NCBI RefSeq assembly: GCF_008632955.1
Contig: NZ_CP043959.1
Location: forward strand, 1,488,001-1,552,000
From: Streptomyces tendae
GTDB lineage: Bacteria > Actinomycetota > Actinomycetes > Streptomycetales > Streptomycetaceae
Direction of reading: 5' to 3'
Length of the DNA: 64,000 nucleotides
Shown: positions 9,357 through 19,791 of the stretch, piece after piece
Numbering within the stretch: position 1 is the first letter of the stretch
Layout: every line of letters begins with the position of its first letter
Made by a program: the position numbers and the translations under genes
Notes under the pieces: model-generated
Told to the model about the DNA's origin: nothing
The model's input: only the letters and a program-made list of their open reading frames with translations
The model's database searches: none

Positions 9357-9590
9357 CTACAGATGGACGACCGGGCAGGTCAGGGTGCGGGTGATGCCGT
9401 CCACCTGCTGGACCTTGGCCACCACCATGCGGCCCAGGTCGTCGACGGTGTCGGCCTGGGCGCGCACGATGACGTCATAGGGACCCGTCACGTCCTCGGC
9501 CTGGACGACTCCAGGGATCTTGCCGATCAGATCGGCGACGGTCGACGCTTTGCCGACCTCCGTCTGGATCAGGATGTACGCCTGTACCAC
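9357..9590 (-). CDS. Stand-alone Lrp/AsnC ligand-binding (RAM) domain protein
   Basis: The 77-residue product is only the C-terminal RAM/AsnC ligand-binding domain (AYILIQTEVGKASTVADLIG, VTGPYDVIVRAQADTVDDLG). The N-terminal HTH of full Lrp proteins is absent and nothing upstream encodes it. Such stand-alone proteins oligomerise and bind amino acids. It lies 14 bp upstream of the DUF3515 gene on the same strand, suggesting one transcript. No evidence of truncation: the start is clean and this form is conserved in the genus. Confidence 0.85.
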   Translation of the reverse strand: MVQAYILIQTEVGKASTVADLIGKIPGVVQAEDVTGPYDVIVRAQADTVDDLGRMVVAKVQQVDGITRTLTCPVVHL

Positions 9591-9796
9591 GGAACCTCCA
9601 GGGCGGCCACGAGGATCATGTGGGGAAAAGGAACGCCACGGTATCGCGTCGCCGCTCGTCGCGGGGAGACCTGCGGGAACCGGGGCTTGCGCGCCGGGGT
9701 ACAGGCACGGGAGAAGTTGACGGTCAGTTCGACCGTAGCGAGGACTAGGACGACCCGCGACCGGGCACGGACAGTGACAGAAGGGGCGAAAGGGAA

Positions 9797-10762
9797 ATGA
9801 AGGGCACTGTTGGTGAGCTAGGGGAGTTCGGGCTCATCAGGGAGCTCACCTCCCGTCTCACCACCACCCCGGCGGTCCGGGTCGGCCCCGGCGACGACGC
9901 CGCGGTGGTCTCCGCACCCGACCGCAGGGTCGTGGCCAGCACCGACGTCCTGGTGGAGGGCCGTCACTTCCGCCGCGACTGGTCCACCGCCTACGACGTC
10001 GGCCGCAAGGCCGCCGCCCAGAACCTCGCCGACATCGCCGCCATGGGTGCCGTGCCGACCGCCCTGCTGCTCGGCCTGGTCGTGCCCGCCGAACTGCCGG
10101 TGACGTGGCCCAGCGAACTGATGGACGGGCTGCGCGACGAGTGCCAGGTGGCCGGGGCCGCGGTCGTCGGCGGGGATGTCGTGCGCGGCGACACCATCAC
10201 GGTGTCCATCACCGCGCTCGGCGACCTGCGCAACCAGGAACCGGTCACGCGGGGCGGGGCGCAGCCCGGCGACATCGTCGCCGTCACCGGCTGGCTCGGC
10301 TGGTCCGCGGCCGGGCACGCGGTGCTCTCCCGCGGGTTCCGCTCCCCGCGCGCCTTCGTCGAGGCCCACCGGCGTCCCGAGCCGCCCTACCACGCGGGCC
10401 CGGCCGCCGCAGGTCTCGGCGCGACCGCCATGTGCGACGTCAGCGACGGCCTGATCGCCGACCTCGGGCACATCGCCGAGGCCAGCAAGGTCCGCATCGA
10501 CATCCGCTCCGGCGCCATCGACATCCCCTCGCAGATGAACGACATCGGGCAGGCCGTCGGCGTCGACCCCATGCAGTGGGTGCTGACCGGCGGCGAGGAC
10601 CACGCGATCGTGGCCACCTTCCCGCCGGACGTGAAGCTTCCCGCCCGCTGGAAGATCATCGGCGAGGTCCTCAACCCGTCCGCGCTGCCGCAGGTCACGG
10701 TGGACGGGGCGCCGTGGACCAGCCAGGGCGGCTGGGACCACTTCGGGGACATCGAGTCATGA
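9797..10762 (+). CDS. thiL: Thiamine-monophosphate kinase
   Basis: ThiL phosphorylates thiamine monophosphate to the active pyrophosphate using ATP. The 321-residue protein has the AIR-synthase/ThiL fold signatures [28 protein letters not shown] and [11 protein letters not shown], plus [14 protein letters not shown] in the C-terminal domain. The ATG at 9797 follows GGGGCGAAAGGGAA. The stop overlaps the thiD start (ATGA), so both genes are translationally coupled. Confidence 0.95.
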   Translation: MKGTVGELGEFGLIRELTSRLTTTPAVRVGPGDDAAVVSAPDRRVVASTDVLVEGRHFRRDWSTAYDVGRKAAAQNLADIAAMGAVPTALLLGLVVPAELPVTWPSELMDGLRDECQVAGAAVVGGDVVRGDTITVSITALGDLRNQEPVTRGGAQPGDIVAVTGWLGWSAAGHAVLSRGFRSPRAFVEAHRRPEPPYHAGPAAAGLGATAMCDVSDGLIADLGHIAEASKVRIDIRSGAIDIPSQMNDIGQAVGVDPMQWVLTGGEDHAIVATFPPDVKLPARWKIIGEVLNPSALPQVTVDGAPWTSQGGWDHFGDIES

Positions 10763-11562
10763 CCGCCCCGCCCCGGGTGCTGACGGTGGCCGGCTCCGAC
10801 TCCGGCGGGGGAGCGGGCATCCAGGCCGACCTGAAGACGATGCTCGCGCTCGGCGTGCACGGGATGAGCGTGCTCACCGCGGTGACCGCGCAGAACTCCC
10901 TGGGCGTACAGGGCGCCTGGGAGCTTCCGGTGGAGGCGGTACGGGCCCAGTACCGCAGCGTGGTCGACGACATCGGGGTGCAGGCGGTCAAGACCGGCAT
11001 GCTGTCCTCGGCCGAACTCGTGGAGGCCGTCGCCGACTTGCTCGCCGGCACCGATGCGCCGGCGGTGGTCGACCCGGTGGGGGTCTCCAAGCACGGCGAC
11101 GCGCTGCTGGCGGCGTCCGCGCTGGACTCCGTCCGCACGAAGCTGCTGCCGGTGGCGACCGTGGCCACCCCGAACCTGGACGAGGTGGGGCAGCTCACCG
11201 GCGTCCGGGTCGGCTCGGAGCCGGACATGCGGCGGGCCGCCGCCGCGATGCTGGAGTTCGGGCCGCGCTGGGTGGTGATCAAGGGCGGCCATCTGTCCGG
11301 CGACGCGGTGGACCTGCTCACCGACGGGTCCGAGGAGCACTGGCTGCGCGCCCCCAGGCAGGACAACCGCCACACCCACGGCACGGGCTGCACCCTGGCG
11401 TCGGCGATCGCCTCGTACCTGGCGAAAGGACACCCGGTCCCCGAGGCGGTCACGGCGGCGAAGACCTACGTCACCGGAGCACTGGCCTCGGGCTTCGCCC
11501 TCGGCGGAGGCATCGGCCCGGTCGACCACGGGTGGGCCCTGCGCCGGGACGGCGAGGGGTAG
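10759..11562 (+). CDS. thiD: Hydroxymethylpyrimidine/phosphomethylpyrimidine kinase
   Basis: ThiD phosphorylates HMP and then HMP-P for thiamine synthesis. The 267-residue ribokinase-fold protein begins [20 protein letters not shown] and carries [14 protein letters not shown] and [16 protein letters not shown] with the catalytic GTGC anion hole. ATG at 10759 overlaps the thiL TGA. The much longer open frame beginning upstream is the shadow of thiL. Confidence 0.95.
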   Translation: MTAPPRVLTVAGSDSGGGAGIQADLKTMLALGVHGMSVLTAVTAQNSLGVQGAWELPVEAVRAQYRSVVDDIGVQAVKTGMLSSAELVEAVADLLAGTDAPAVVDPVGVSKHGDALLAASALDSVRTKLLPVATVATPNLDEVGQLTGVRVGSEPDMRRAAAAMLEFGPRWVVIKGGHLSGDAVDLLTDGSEEHWLRAPRQDNRHTHGTGCTLASAIASYLAKGHPVPEAVTAAKTYVTGALASGFALGGGIGPVDHGWALRRDGEG

Positions 11563-11950
11563 CCGCACGGGGGCCTGCCGGCCACGGGCCCGGGTGCCCG
11601 CGGGCCGTTCTGTTGTGGCCTACGGCACGGCGGCCGCCGGCCATGAGCGGTCCCGACAGCCGTCGGGCGACGTGGGCGGGGGCGGGGGCGTGGGGTAGTC
11701 GCCCGAGGGGCCCTGCCGGCCACGGGCCCACGTGGCCGCCGGCCGATCGGGAGCCGTTCAGCTGTGGACCACGCACTCCGGCCGCCGAATTCCGATCGGG
11801 GCCGACAGCCGTCCGGGAGACGTGCGCCGGAGTCCGGGGACGTGGGGATCCCGAAGGGGCCCGTCGCCCGTGGTGCGGGCGGCCGGTCCCGATCCGGGGC
11901 GCGGGGCGTGAACGCCGGCTCGTTCCTCAGGCCCGGCCGGCCGGGGGAGG
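11555..11950. repeat. Degenerate ~140-bp tandem repeats downstream of thiD
   Basis: The gap from thiD to the rpmB terminator (about 550 bp) holds no convincing gene. It contains at least two imperfect tandem copies: CTGCCGGCCACGGGCCC recurs at 11575 and 11713, and CGACAGCCGTC at 11654 and 11803, with GGGTAG(C/T)CGC at the head of each. A third, poorer copy begins near 11840. Open frames crossing it are compositional. Confidence 0.6.
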
Positions 11951-12114
11951 GCGTCAGGCGGAGACTCGGGGAGATCCCCGAGGTGTGCGCCGGAGCCGGG
12001 CGGCGTGCGGAGCCGGGGTGCCTCGCCGGCGGCCTTCCGTGGGCTCACCGCGAACGTGCGCTCGATCCCGCGTCAAGCGTCCGGGCGTCAGGCCGCCGCC
12101 TCGTCGGGTACAGC

Positions 12115-12146
12115 AAAAAGCCGGTCCACCCCGAGGTGGACCGGCT
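12115..12146 (-). terminator. rpmB intrinsic terminator
   Basis: On the minus strand AGCCGGTCCACC, a TCGG loop and GGTGGACCGGCT form a perfect 12-bp stem followed by a T-run (12119 down to 12115). This canonical Rho-independent terminator lies 44 bp after the rpmB stop. Confidence 0.9.
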
Positions 12147-12189
12147 GGTTGCGGCGATACCGGCTGTGGCCGCGCGCTCAGCGAATGCG

Positions 12190-12375
12190 TCAGCGCGAGA
12201 CCTTGCCGGCCTTGATGCACGAGGTGCAGGCGTTCACGCGCTTCGGCGTCCCGCCGACCACGGTACGCACACGCTGGATGTTCGGGTTCCAGCGGCGGGA
12301 CGTACGGCGGTGCGAGTGCGAGATGTTGTTGCCGAAGCCCGGCCCCTTGCCGCAGACGTCGCAGTTGGCAGCCAC
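12190..12375 (-). CDS. rpmB: 50S ribosomal protein L28 (zinc-binding form)
   Basis: The 61-residue product matches L28 ([34 protein letters not shown]). Two CxxC pairs (CDVC and CTSC) identify the zinc-containing C+ form; streptomycetes also carry a Cys-free paralogue elsewhere that replaces it under zinc starvation. It is monocistronic, divergent from the DAK-domain gene, and has its own strong terminator. Confidence 0.96.
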   Translation of the reverse strand: MAANCDVCGKGPGFGNNISHSHRRTSRRWNPNIQRVRTVVGGTPKRVNACTSCIKAGKVSR

Positions 12376-12644
12376 GGGTCACTCCAAAGACTTCAGATGC
12401 ACTTACGGTTGATCCCGGCAGGCCGGGATCCAGATCCAGGACTCGAAGAGTCCGGCGGATCTGAGTGGCGTTGCCAGGGTGGGAGACGCCCGATCAGATC
12501 GGGCAACCGGAGCAGCATACAACGGCTGCACCCGTAGAACGAAACTAGCATGCCAGCTCACGGGCCTGCCTGCGGCCCTCTTCCGGTGGGCAGGGGCCCA
12601 CGGTCTACGCTGCGTGCCACGTCCAGCAGCTCAAGGAGGCGCAG

Positions 12645-14360
12645 GTGCCGCAGGTGCCGCAGACATTCTTCGATGCTCTCGCGGTGCGTGCCTGGTGCGG
12701 TCTCGCGCTCGACTCGCTGGGACGGGCCCGGGAGGAGATCGACGCGATCAACGTCTATCCCGTGGCGGACGGCGACACCGGGACCAATCTCTATCTGACG
12801 CTGGAGTCGGCCGCCACGGCAGTGGAGGCGGTGTTCGCCGGTCACGAGGCCGGTGGGGGAGCGGAGCCCGGCCCGGCCATGGCCGACGCGGTACGGGCGA
12901 TGGCGCACGGCGCGCTGATCGGCGCCCGCGGCAACTCCGGCACGATCCTCGCCCAGCTGCTGCGCGGGATGGCCCAGGTGCTGGCCTCCGACGACGCCCC
13001 GGCCCACGCCGACGGTCCCGGCCTGGGCCGCGCCCTGCGGCAGGCGGCCGACTCCGCCCGGCAGGCGGTGGCGCACCCGGTCGAGGGCACGGTCCTCACC
13101 GTCGCCTCGGCCGCCGCCGACGCCGCCGCGACCGTGGCCGGCGCGGCGGACCGCGACTGCGGGGAGGTGGCCCGCGCCGCCTACGAGGGCGCCTGCGCGG
13201 CGCTGGCCGAGACCCCGGACCGGCTGGACGTCCTGCGGCGCGCGGGCGTGGTCGACGCGGGCGGACGCGGACTGGTGACGGTGCTCGCGGCACTGGTGGA
13301 GACGCTCACCGGGGAGACGCCCCGTACGACCGCCGGACGCGCCGCCGTCCCCGGACCCTACGGGCGCGTGGAGCCCGGCGAGGCGGCACACGGCACGCCC
13401 GCCCCCTGCGAGGACGGTGACAGCGGTGCACAGGCCGGCAATCCCGCCTTCGAGGTGATCTACCTGCTGGAGGCCGAGGACGCGGCCGTCGCCCGCCTGC
13501 GGAAGCGGCTCGACGCCCTCGGTGACTCCCTCGTCGTGGTCGGCGGCGACGGCCTGTGGAACGTCCATGTGCACGTCGACGACGCCGGCGCCGCCGTGGA
13601 GGCGGGCGTCGAGGCGGGACGGCCGTACCGCATCCGGATCACCCACTTCGGCGCCGGGACGCGCACGCCCCGGGGCCGGGCGGACGCGGGGGAGCGGGTC
13701 CAGCGCGCCGTCGTCGCCGTGGTGCCGGGCGAGGGCCTGGCCGGGCTGTACGCGGAGGCCGGCGCCACCGCCGTACTCGCACGCCCGGGTGAGCCACCCG
13801 CGAGCGGCGAGCTCGTCCAGGCCGTACGGCGCGCCCACGCGCGCGAGGTGGTGCTGCTGCCCAACGACGCCGACCTGCGCCACACCGCCGCCGCGGCGGC
13901 CGAACAGGTGCGGGGCGAGGGGGTCCGGGTGGCGCTCATCCCCACCCGTTCCGCGGTCCAGGGCATAGCGGCGCTGGCGGTGCACGAGCCGGAGCGCCGC
14001 TTCGACGAGGACGTGGTCGCGATGACCTCGGCGGCCGGAGCCACCCGCTACGCCGAGGTCACCGTCGCCGAACGGCAGTCCTGGACCATGGCGGGCATCT
14101 GTCAGGCCGGCGACGTCCTCGGCCTGGTCGACGGCGATGTGGCCGTCATCGGCCAGGACCTCACGGCCACGGCAGAAGCGGTCCTGGACCGCATGCTGGC
14201 GGCGGGCGGGGAACTGGTCACGCTGGTGCTCGGCGACGGCGCCCCGGAGTTGGTCGCCGAACGTCTGGAGGCCCGCGTCCGCGAGGGCTACCTGGCCGTC
14301 GACACGGTCGTCTATCACGGCGGCCGGCAGGGCGCCGTCCTCCTCATCGGGGTCGAGTGA
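12645..14360 (+). CDS. DAK2-domain protein (FakA/YloV-like)
   Basis: The 571-residue protein starts with a dihydroxyacetone-kinase L-type ATP-binding domain: INVYPVADGDTGTNLYLTL supplies the Asp residues that hold Mg-ATP, followed by ARGNSGTILAQLLRGMAQ. The remainder matches the C-terminal region of the YloV/FakA family. FakA is a fatty-acid kinase ATPase subunit in Firmicutes; that role is inferred here, and no DegV-type partner is adjacent. Of two in-frame GTGs, 12645 has an AAGGAGG SD at the better distance. recG follows in the same direction. Confidence 0.85.
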   Translation: MPQVPQTFFDALAVRAWCGLALDSLGRAREEIDAINVYPVADGDTGTNLYLTLESAATAVEAVFAGHEAGGGAEPGPAMADAVRAMAHGALIGARGNSGTILAQLLRGMAQVLASDDAPAHADGPGLGRALRQAADSARQAVAHPVEGTVLTVASAAADAAATVAGAADRDCGEVARAAYEGACAALAETPDRLDVLRRAGVVDAGGRGLVTVLAALVETLTGETPRTTAGRAAVPGPYGRVEPGEAAHGTPAPCEDGDSGAQAGNPAFEVIYLLEAEDAAVARLRKRLDALGDSLVVVGGDGLWNVHVHVDDAGAAVEAGVEAGRPYRIRITHFGAGTRTPRGRADAGERVQRAVVAVVPGEGLAGLYAEAGATAVLARPGEPPASGELVQAVRRAHAREVVLLPNDADLRHTAAAAAEQVRGEGVRVALIPTRSAVQGIAALAVHEPERRFDEDVVAMTSAAGATRYAEVTVAERQSWTMAGICQAGDVLGLVDGDVAVIGQDLTATAEAVLDRMLAAGGELVTLVLGDGAPELVAERLEARVREGYLAVDTVVYHGGRQGAVLLIGVE

Positions 14361-14446
14361 CGACCGCGTGACCCCGGGGGCCGCCGCCCGACGCGCCCCG
14401 GCGCCGGTGACCCGCGGTCCACGCTCTGTCAGTGCGGTGGTGTCCA

Positions 14447-16648
14447 ATGGATGCCGTGCCCGCACTGGACGAACCACTGAAGAAGGTGCTCGGCCCCGCC
14501 ACCGCGAAGGTGATGGCCGAGCACCTCGGCCTGCACACCGTCGGCGACCTCCTGCACCACTACCCGCGCCGGTACGAGGAGCGGGGCCAGCTCACGCACC
14601 TCGCCGACCTCCCCATGGACGAGCACGTCACCGTGGTCGCGCAGGTCGCCGACGCCCGGCTGCACACCTTCGCCTCCAGCCGCGCCCCGCGCGGCAAGGG
14701 CCAGCGCCTGGAGGTGACGATCACCGACGGCAGCGGCCGGCTGCAACTGGTCTTCTTCGGCGCCGGTGTCCACAAGCCGCACAAGGAACTCCTGCCGGGC
14801 ACCCGCGCGATGTTCGCCGGCAAGGTCTCCGTCTTCAACCGCCGTCTCCAACTCGCTCACCCCGCCTACGAGTTGCTGCGCGGGGACGCCGAGGAGACGG
14901 TCGAGACCTGGGCCGGCGCCCTGATCCCGATCTACCCCGCCACCGCCAAGCTGGAGTCCTGGAAGATCGGCAAGGCGCTGCAGACGGTGCTGCCCAGCGC
15001 CCAGGAGGCGGCCGACCCCCTGCCCGAGCCGCTGCGCGAGGGCCGCGGCCTGGTCCCGCTGCCCGAGGCGCTGCTGAAGATCCACCGGCCGCACACCAAG
15101 GCCGACATCGAGGACGCCCGCGCCCGTCTCAAGTGGGACGAGGCGTTCGTCCTCCAGGTCGCCCTCGCCCGCCGCCGGTACGCCGACGCCCAGCTCCCCG
15201 CCGTGCCCCGCCGCCCACGGCCGGACGGGATCCTCGCCGCCTTCGACGACCGGCTCCCCTTCACCCTCACCGAGGGCCAGCGCAAGGTCTCCGAGGAGAT
15301 CTTCGCCGGCCTCGCCACCGAACACCCCATGCACCGCCTGCTCCAGGGCGAGGTCGGCTCCGGCAAGACCCTGGTCGCCCTGCGCGCCATGCTCGCCGTC
15401 GTCGACGCCGGCGGCCAGGCGGCGATGCTCGCGCCCACCGAGGTGCTCGCCCAGCAGCACCACCGTTCGGTCACCGAGATGATGGGGGAGCTGGCCGAGG
15501 GCGGCACGCTCGGCGGCGCGGAGAACGCCACCAAGGTGGTCCTGCTCACCGGCTCCATGGGGGCCGCCGCCCGCCGCCACGCCCTGCTCGACCTGGCCAC
15601 CGGCGAGGCCGGCGTCGTCATCGGCACGCACGCGCTGATCGAGGACAAGGTGCAGTTCCACGACCTCGGACTGGTGGTCGTCGACGAGCAGCACCGCTTC
15701 GGCGTCGAGCAGCGCGACGCCCTGCGCGGCAAGGGCAAGCAGCCGCCGCACCTGCTCGTCATGACCGCCACCCCCATCCCGCGCACGGTCGCCATGACCG
15801 TCTTCGGCGATCTGGAGACCTCCGTCCTGGACCAGCTCCCGGCCGGGCGTTCCCCCATCGCCAGCCATGTCGTCCCGGCGGCCGACAAACCGCACTTCCT
15901 CGCCCGCGCGTGGGAGCGGGTACGCGAGGAGGTGGAGAAGGGCCACCAGGCCTACGTGGTCTGCCCCCGCATCGGCGACGAGGAGGACGGCGCCAAGGCG
16001 AAGAAGAAGGCACCGGAGGACGAGGCCGAGAAGCGGCCCCCGCTCGCCGTCCTGGACATCGCGGAGCAGCTCGCGCGGGGCCCGCTGGCCGGACTGCGCG
16101 TCGAGGTCCTGCACGGCAGGATGCAGCCCGACGACAAGGACGCCGTGATGCGCCGGTTCGCCGCGGGCGAGGCCGACGTGCTGGTGGCCACCACCGTCAT
16201 CGAGGTCGGCGTCAACGTGCCGAACGCCACCGTGATGGTGATCATGGACGCCGACCGTTTCGGCGTCTCCCAGCTGCACCAGCTGCGCGGTCGTGTCGGC
16301 CGCGGCTCGGCCCCCGGCCTGTGCCTGCTGGTCAGCGAGATGCCCGAGGCGAGCGCCGCCCGCCAGCGGCTGAACGCCGTCGCCTCCACCCTCGACGGCT
16401 TCGAGCTCTCCCGCATCGACCTCGAACAGCGCCGCGAGGGCGACGTGCTGGGCCAGGCCCAGTCCGGCACCCGGTCCAGCCTGCGCATGCTCGCCGTCAT
16501 CGACGACGAGGAGGTCATCGCCGAGGCCCGCGAGGAGGCCACCCGGATCGTCGCCGCCGACCCGGACCTGGAGCGCCTGCCCGCGCTGCGCACGGCTCTG
16601 GACGCGCTGCTGGACGAGGAGCGGGAGCAGTACCTGGAGAAGGGCTGA
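14447..16648 (+). CDS. recG: ATP-dependent DNA helicase RecG
   Basis: RecG remodels stalled forks and Holliday junctions. The 733-residue product has an N-terminal OB/wedge domain (GDLLHHYPRRYEERGQ), helicase motif I GEVGSGKT, motif II DEQHRFG, motif III MTATPIPRT, and the C-terminal block VIEVGVNVPNAT with LRGRVGRG. A Lys/Glu-rich insertion of about 25 residues (AKAKKKAPEDEAEK) sits between the helicase lobes. The ATG at 14447 is chosen; GTG at 14432 or 14456 are alternatives, since no SD is decisive. Confidence 0.95.
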   Translation: MDAVPALDEPLKKVLGPATAKVMAEHLGLHTVGDLLHHYPRRYEERGQLTHLADLPMDEHVTVVAQVADARLHTFASSRAPRGKGQRLEVTITDGSGRLQLVFFGAGVHKPHKELLPGTRAMFAGKVSVFNRRLQLAHPAYELLRGDAEETVETWAGALIPIYPATAKLESWKIGKALQTVLPSAQEAADPLPEPLREGRGLVPLPEALLKIHRPHTKADIEDARARLKWDEAFVLQVALARRRYADAQLPAVPRRPRPDGILAAFDDRLPFTLTEGQRKVSEEIFAGLATEHPMHRLLQGEVGSGKTLVALRAMLAVVDAGGQAAMLAPTEVLAQQHHRSVTEMMGELAEGGTLGGAENATKVVLLTGSMGAAARRHALLDLATGEAGVVIGTHALIEDKVQFHDLGLVVVDEQHRFGVEQRDALRGKGKQPPHLLVMTATPIPRTVAMTVFGDLETSVLDQLPAGRSPIASHVVPAADKPHFLARAWERVREEVEKGHQAYVVCPRIGDEEDGAKAKKKAPEDEAEKRPPLAVLDIAEQLARGPLAGLRVEVLHGRMQPDDKDAVMRRFAAGEADVLVATTVIEVGVNVPNATVMVIMDADRFGVSQLHQLRGRVGRGSAPGLCLLVSEMPEASAARQRLNAVASTLDGFELSRIDLEQRREGDVLGQAQSGTRSSLRMLAVIDDEEVIAEAREEATRIVAADPDLERLPALRTALDALLDEEREQYLEKG

Positions 16649-16712
16649 CAGACTGGGACGCGGCCACCGGCCCGTACACACCGACCCGTACTCACGGACA
16701 AGGACCGAGGAC

Positions 16713-17300
16713 ATGACTCGCGTGATCGCCGGCGCGGCCGGCGGACGCCGCCTGGCCGTCCCGCCGGGGCAGGGCACCCGCCCCACCTCCGACCGGGCGC
16801 GCGAAGGCCTCTTCTCCACCTGGCAGTCGCTGCTCGGCGGCCCGCTCGACGGGGAACGCGTCCTCGACCTGTACGCCGGCTCCGGCGCCGTCGGCCTGGA
16901 GGCCCTGTCACGCGGCGCCGGACACGTCCTGCTCGTCGAGGCCGACGCCCGCGCGGCGCGCACCGTCCGGGAGAACGTGAAGTCGCTCGGGCTCCCCGGC
17001 GCCGAGGTGAGGACCGGCAAAGCGGAACAGATCGTCCGTACCGCGCCCCCGGAGCAGCCGTACGACATCGTCTTCCTCGACCCGCCCTACGCCGTCTCCG
17101 ACGACGATCTCCGCGAGATCCTGCTCACACTCCGCACCGAGGGGTGGCTCGTCGACGACGCCCTCGTCACCGTGGAGCGCAGCACCAGAGGCGGAGAATT
17201 CGCGTGGCCGCCGGGCTTCGAGGGGATCAGGGCCCGTCGTTACGGCGAGGGAACGTTTTGGTACGGTCGCGCCGCCTCTACGTGCGAAGACGCACGATGA
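16713..17300 (+). CDS. rsmD: 16S rRNA (guanine966-N2)-methyltransferase
   Basis: RsmD methylates G966 of 16S rRNA during 30S assembly. The 195-residue protein shows [12 protein letters not shown] at the N-terminus, SAM-binding [20 protein letters not shown], and the catalytic FLDPPY motif of N2-G methyltransferases. The stop overlaps an in-frame upstream ATG of coaD; the rsmD-coaD pair is conserved in most bacteria. Confidence 0.95.
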   Translation: MTRVIAGAAGGRRLAVPPGQGTRPTSDRAREGLFSTWQSLLGGPLDGERVLDLYAGSGAVGLEALSRGAGHVLLVEADARAARTVRENVKSLGLPGAEVRTGKAEQIVRTAPPEQPYDIVFLDPPYAVSDDDLREILLTLRTEGWLVDDALVTVERSTRGGEFAWPPGFEGIRARRYGEGTFWYGRAASTCEDAR

Positions 17301-17326
17301 CCGGACCGGAGAGCGAGGGATCACCA

Positions 17327-17806
17327 GTGCGCCGCGCCGTATGTCCCGGGTCGTTCGACCCGATCACCAACGGACACCTCGACATCATCGCCCGGGCCTC
17401 CCGGCTGTACGACGAGGTCTACGTCGCGGTGATGATCAACAAGTCCAAGAAGGGCCTGTTCGAGATCGAGGAGCGGATCGACCTGATCCGCACCGTCACC
17501 GCCGAGTACGGCAACGTCAGGGTCGAGGCGTTCCACGGCCTGCTCGTCGACTTCTGCAAGCAGCGCGACATCCCCGCCATCGTCAAGGGCCTGCGCGCGG
17601 TGAGCGACTTCGACTACGAACTGCAGATGGCCCAGATGAACAACGGCCTTTCGGGCGTGGAGACCCTCTTCGTCCCGACCAACCCCACCTACAGCTTCCT
17701 GTCCTCCTCGCTCGTCAAGGAGGTCGCCGCCTGGGGCGGGGACGTCTCCCACCTGGTGCCGGCCGAGGTCCTGGCGCGGCTCACCGAACGCCTGCGGCAG
17801 GACTGA
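17327..17806 (+). CDS. coaD: Pantetheine-phosphate adenylyltransferase
   Basis: CoaD transfers AMP to 4'-phosphopantetheine in coenzyme A synthesis. The 159-residue product has the nucleotidyltransferase [14 protein letters not shown] signature and [18 protein letters not shown] chose GTG at 17327 because it has a GAGGGA SD and matches the usual length; an ATG at 17297 overlapping rsmD would add ten residues. Confidence 0.96.
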   Translation: MRRAVCPGSFDPITNGHLDIIARASRLYDEVYVAVMINKSKKGLFEIEERIDLIRTVTAEYGNVRVEAFHGLLVDFCKQRDIPAIVKGLRAVSDFDYELQMAQMNNGLSGVETLFVPTNPTYSFLSSSLVKEVAAWGGDVSHLVPAEVLARLTERLRQD

Positions 17807-17915
17807 CCCGGCCGGTGCGCCGCGGGTGGGGCCGTCCGGTGTCCACCGGACGCCCCGTGGCCGTACAGTCGTCCCGTCCGTCTCCAACACAGCTGTAGAG
17901 AGTGGCGAGCACACG

Positions 17916-19016
17916 GTGGACGTGCAGAAGAAGCTCGACGAGATCGTCGCCTCGGTCTCCAGTGCCCGGTCGATGCCCATGTCGGCGTCGTGCGTGGTCA
18001 ACCGCGCCGAACTGCTCGCCATGCTCGACGAGGTACGCGCGGCGCTGCCCGACTCCCTGGCGCAGGCGGAGGAGTTGATCGGCGGCCAGGCGCAGATGGT
18101 CGAGCAGGCCCGCCAGGAGGCCGAGCGGATCATCTCCGAGGCGCACGCCCAGCGTGGCACGCTGGTCGCCGACACCGAGGTCGCCCGCCGCTCCCAGGCC
18201 GAGGCCGACCGGATCCTCGCCGAGGCCCACAAGGAGGCCGAGGAGATCCGCGCGGAGGCCGACGACTACGTCGACTCCAAGCTCGCCAACTTCGAGGTCG
18301 TCCTCACCAAGACGCTCGGCTCCGTCGGCCGCGGCCGCGAGAAGCTGCTCGGCACCGGCCCCGGCCTCGACGAGCAGGGCTACGAGGACGAGGACGCCCC
18401 CGAGCGCAGCCACGACCCCGAGACCCTGCGCCGCACCGCCGACGAGTACGTCGACGTCAAGCTCGGCGCGTTCGAGGCGGTGCTCGCCAAGACCCTGGAG
18501 GCCGTCGGCCGGGGCCGGCAGAAGCTGCACGGCCGGATCGCCACCGACGACCTGGGCGCGCTCGCCGACGACACCACGACCGTCCACCACTCCAGCGACG
18601 CCGACTACCTCGCCGACCTGGCCGCGCTGGCCGAGCAGGACGCCCCGGCCAGGCAGCCCGAGCCGCAGCAGCAGCCGCCGCAGCCGCAGACCCAGCCGTA
18701 CGCCCAGCCCGAGCCCGCCTACGGCTACCAGCAGCAGCCGGACCCCTACGCGGGCTACCAGCAGCAGTACGGCGGCGCCCAGGACCCGTACGCGCAGACC
18801 GCCGCCGGCTACGCCCAGGCCGACCCGTACGCCGCCTACCAGGGCTACGACGGCTCCCAGCAGCCCTACGACCACGCCCAGGCCGCCCAGCAGGCGCAGG
18901 CCCAGCACGGGCAGCACGCGCAGCAGGGCTACACGCTGGACGAGACGAGCCTCTTCGACACCGGCATGATCACGCCCGAACAGCTCGAGGCGTACCAGCG
19001 CGAGCGGGGCCTGTAG
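17916..19016 (+). CDS. DivIVA-like coiled-coil protein with Gln/Tyr-rich tail
   Basis: The 366-residue protein is mostly charged coiled coil (QAEELIGGQAQMVEQARQEA through roughly residue 120, with repeated EA...EAEEIRAEADDYVDSKL), then a second matching block (ADEYVDVKLGAFEAVLAKTL). A low-complexity tail rich in Gln, Tyr, Pro and Ala spans about residues 245-345. The duplicated VDSKL.NFEVVLTKTL / VDVKLGAFEAVLAKTL motif resembles cell-division initiation (DivIVA/SepIVA-type) proteins. A cytoskeletal or polar-growth role is inferred, not shown. Start GTG at 17916; GTG at 17922 is an alternative. Confidence 0.75.
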   Translation: MDVQKKLDEIVASVSSARSMPMSASCVVNRAELLAMLDEVRAALPDSLAQAEELIGGQAQMVEQARQEAERIISEAHAQRGTLVADTEVARRSQAEADRILAEAHKEAEEIRAEADDYVDSKLANFEVVLTKTLGSVGRGREKLLGTGPGLDEQGYEDEDAPERSHDPETLRRTADEYVDVKLGAFEAVLAKTLEAVGRGRQKLHGRIATDDLGALADDTTTVHHSSDADYLADLAALAEQDAPARQPEPQQQPPQPQTQPYAQPEPAYGYQQQPDPYAGYQQQYGGAQDPYAQTAAGYAQADPYAAYQGYDGSQQPYDHAQAAQQAQAQHGQHAQQGYTLDETSLFDTGMITPEQLEAYQRERGL

Positions 19017-19144
19017 GCCCGGATTGGGACGAGAGCGGAAGGTCCAGTATCCTGGCTCTTCGGTCGCGCGTATGACCGCGATCCACGCTGCCCGGGAAGC
19101 ACCGAACGGCAGCGACCCCCCGAGCTCGAAGATCGAAAGCAGGA

Positions 19145-19789
19145 ATGGCTCTGAACGCCCGCCTCGACCACCGCAACCCCCTCGTGTTCGACACGCACGA
19201 GCTGGGGAGGCGGCCCGGTGCGCTGCAGCGCCTGACCCGTACGGTCGACGCTCCGAAGGATCTCGGGATCCAGGGAGTCGTCGGAGTGCCGGAAGGCGCC
19301 CCGGTGGAGCTCGAACTGCGGCTCGAGTCGGTCATGGAAGGTGTGCTCGTCACAGGCACCGCCCGTGCCAGGGCCACGGGGGAGTGCGTAAGGTGTCTGG
19401 AGCCGGTCGAGCTGGAGCTCGAAGCGGACTACCAGGAGATGTTCTCGTACCCTGACGCCGACGACCGGGGCCGCGTGACCGCGGAACCGGGCGACGACGC
19501 CGAGGACGACGAGGACAGGCTCTTCCTCGAGGACGGCTTGTTCGACCTCGAGCCGGTGCTGCGTGATGCGGTGGTGCTCGCACTGCCGATGCAGCCGGTG
19601 TGCCAGGAAGACTGCCCGGGTCTGTGCTCCGAGTGCGGAGCACGGCTGGCGGACGACCCGGACCACCACCACGACGCCGTCGACATCCGTTGGGCGGCAT
19701 TGCAGGGACTCGCCGGCACCATGAAGGACGGCGAGAAGGACGAGATGAGCGGCGCCGACGCAGGCGTCGACGAGAAGCAGGAGAAGTAG
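19145..19789 (+). CDS. DUF177/YceD-family protein
   Basis: This 214-residue protein belongs to the YceD/DUF177 family, whose genes almost always sit directly before rpmF and which are implicated in 23S rRNA handling or large-subunit assembly. CVRC and CPGLCSECG suggest bound zinc. The C-terminal third is acidic and includes [16 protein letters not shown]. rpmF starts 2 bp after the stop. Confidence 0.9.
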   Translation: MALNARLDHRNPLVFDTHELGRRPGALQRLTRTVDAPKDLGIQGVVGVPEGAPVELELRLESVMEGVLVTGTARARATGECVRCLEPVELELEADYQEMFSYPDADDRGRVTAEPGDDAEDDEDRLFLEDGLFDLEPVLRDAVVLALPMQPVCQEDCPGLCSECGARLADDPDHHHDAVDIRWAALQGLAGTMKDGEKDEMSGADAGVDEKQEK

Positions 19790-19791
19790 CC

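Noticed and set aside
11532..12537. Open frames of 200-257 codons in the thiD-rpmB gap
   Set aside because: They cross the tandem repeats and the rpmB terminator, lack SD, and have Arg/Gly/Pro-biased composition.
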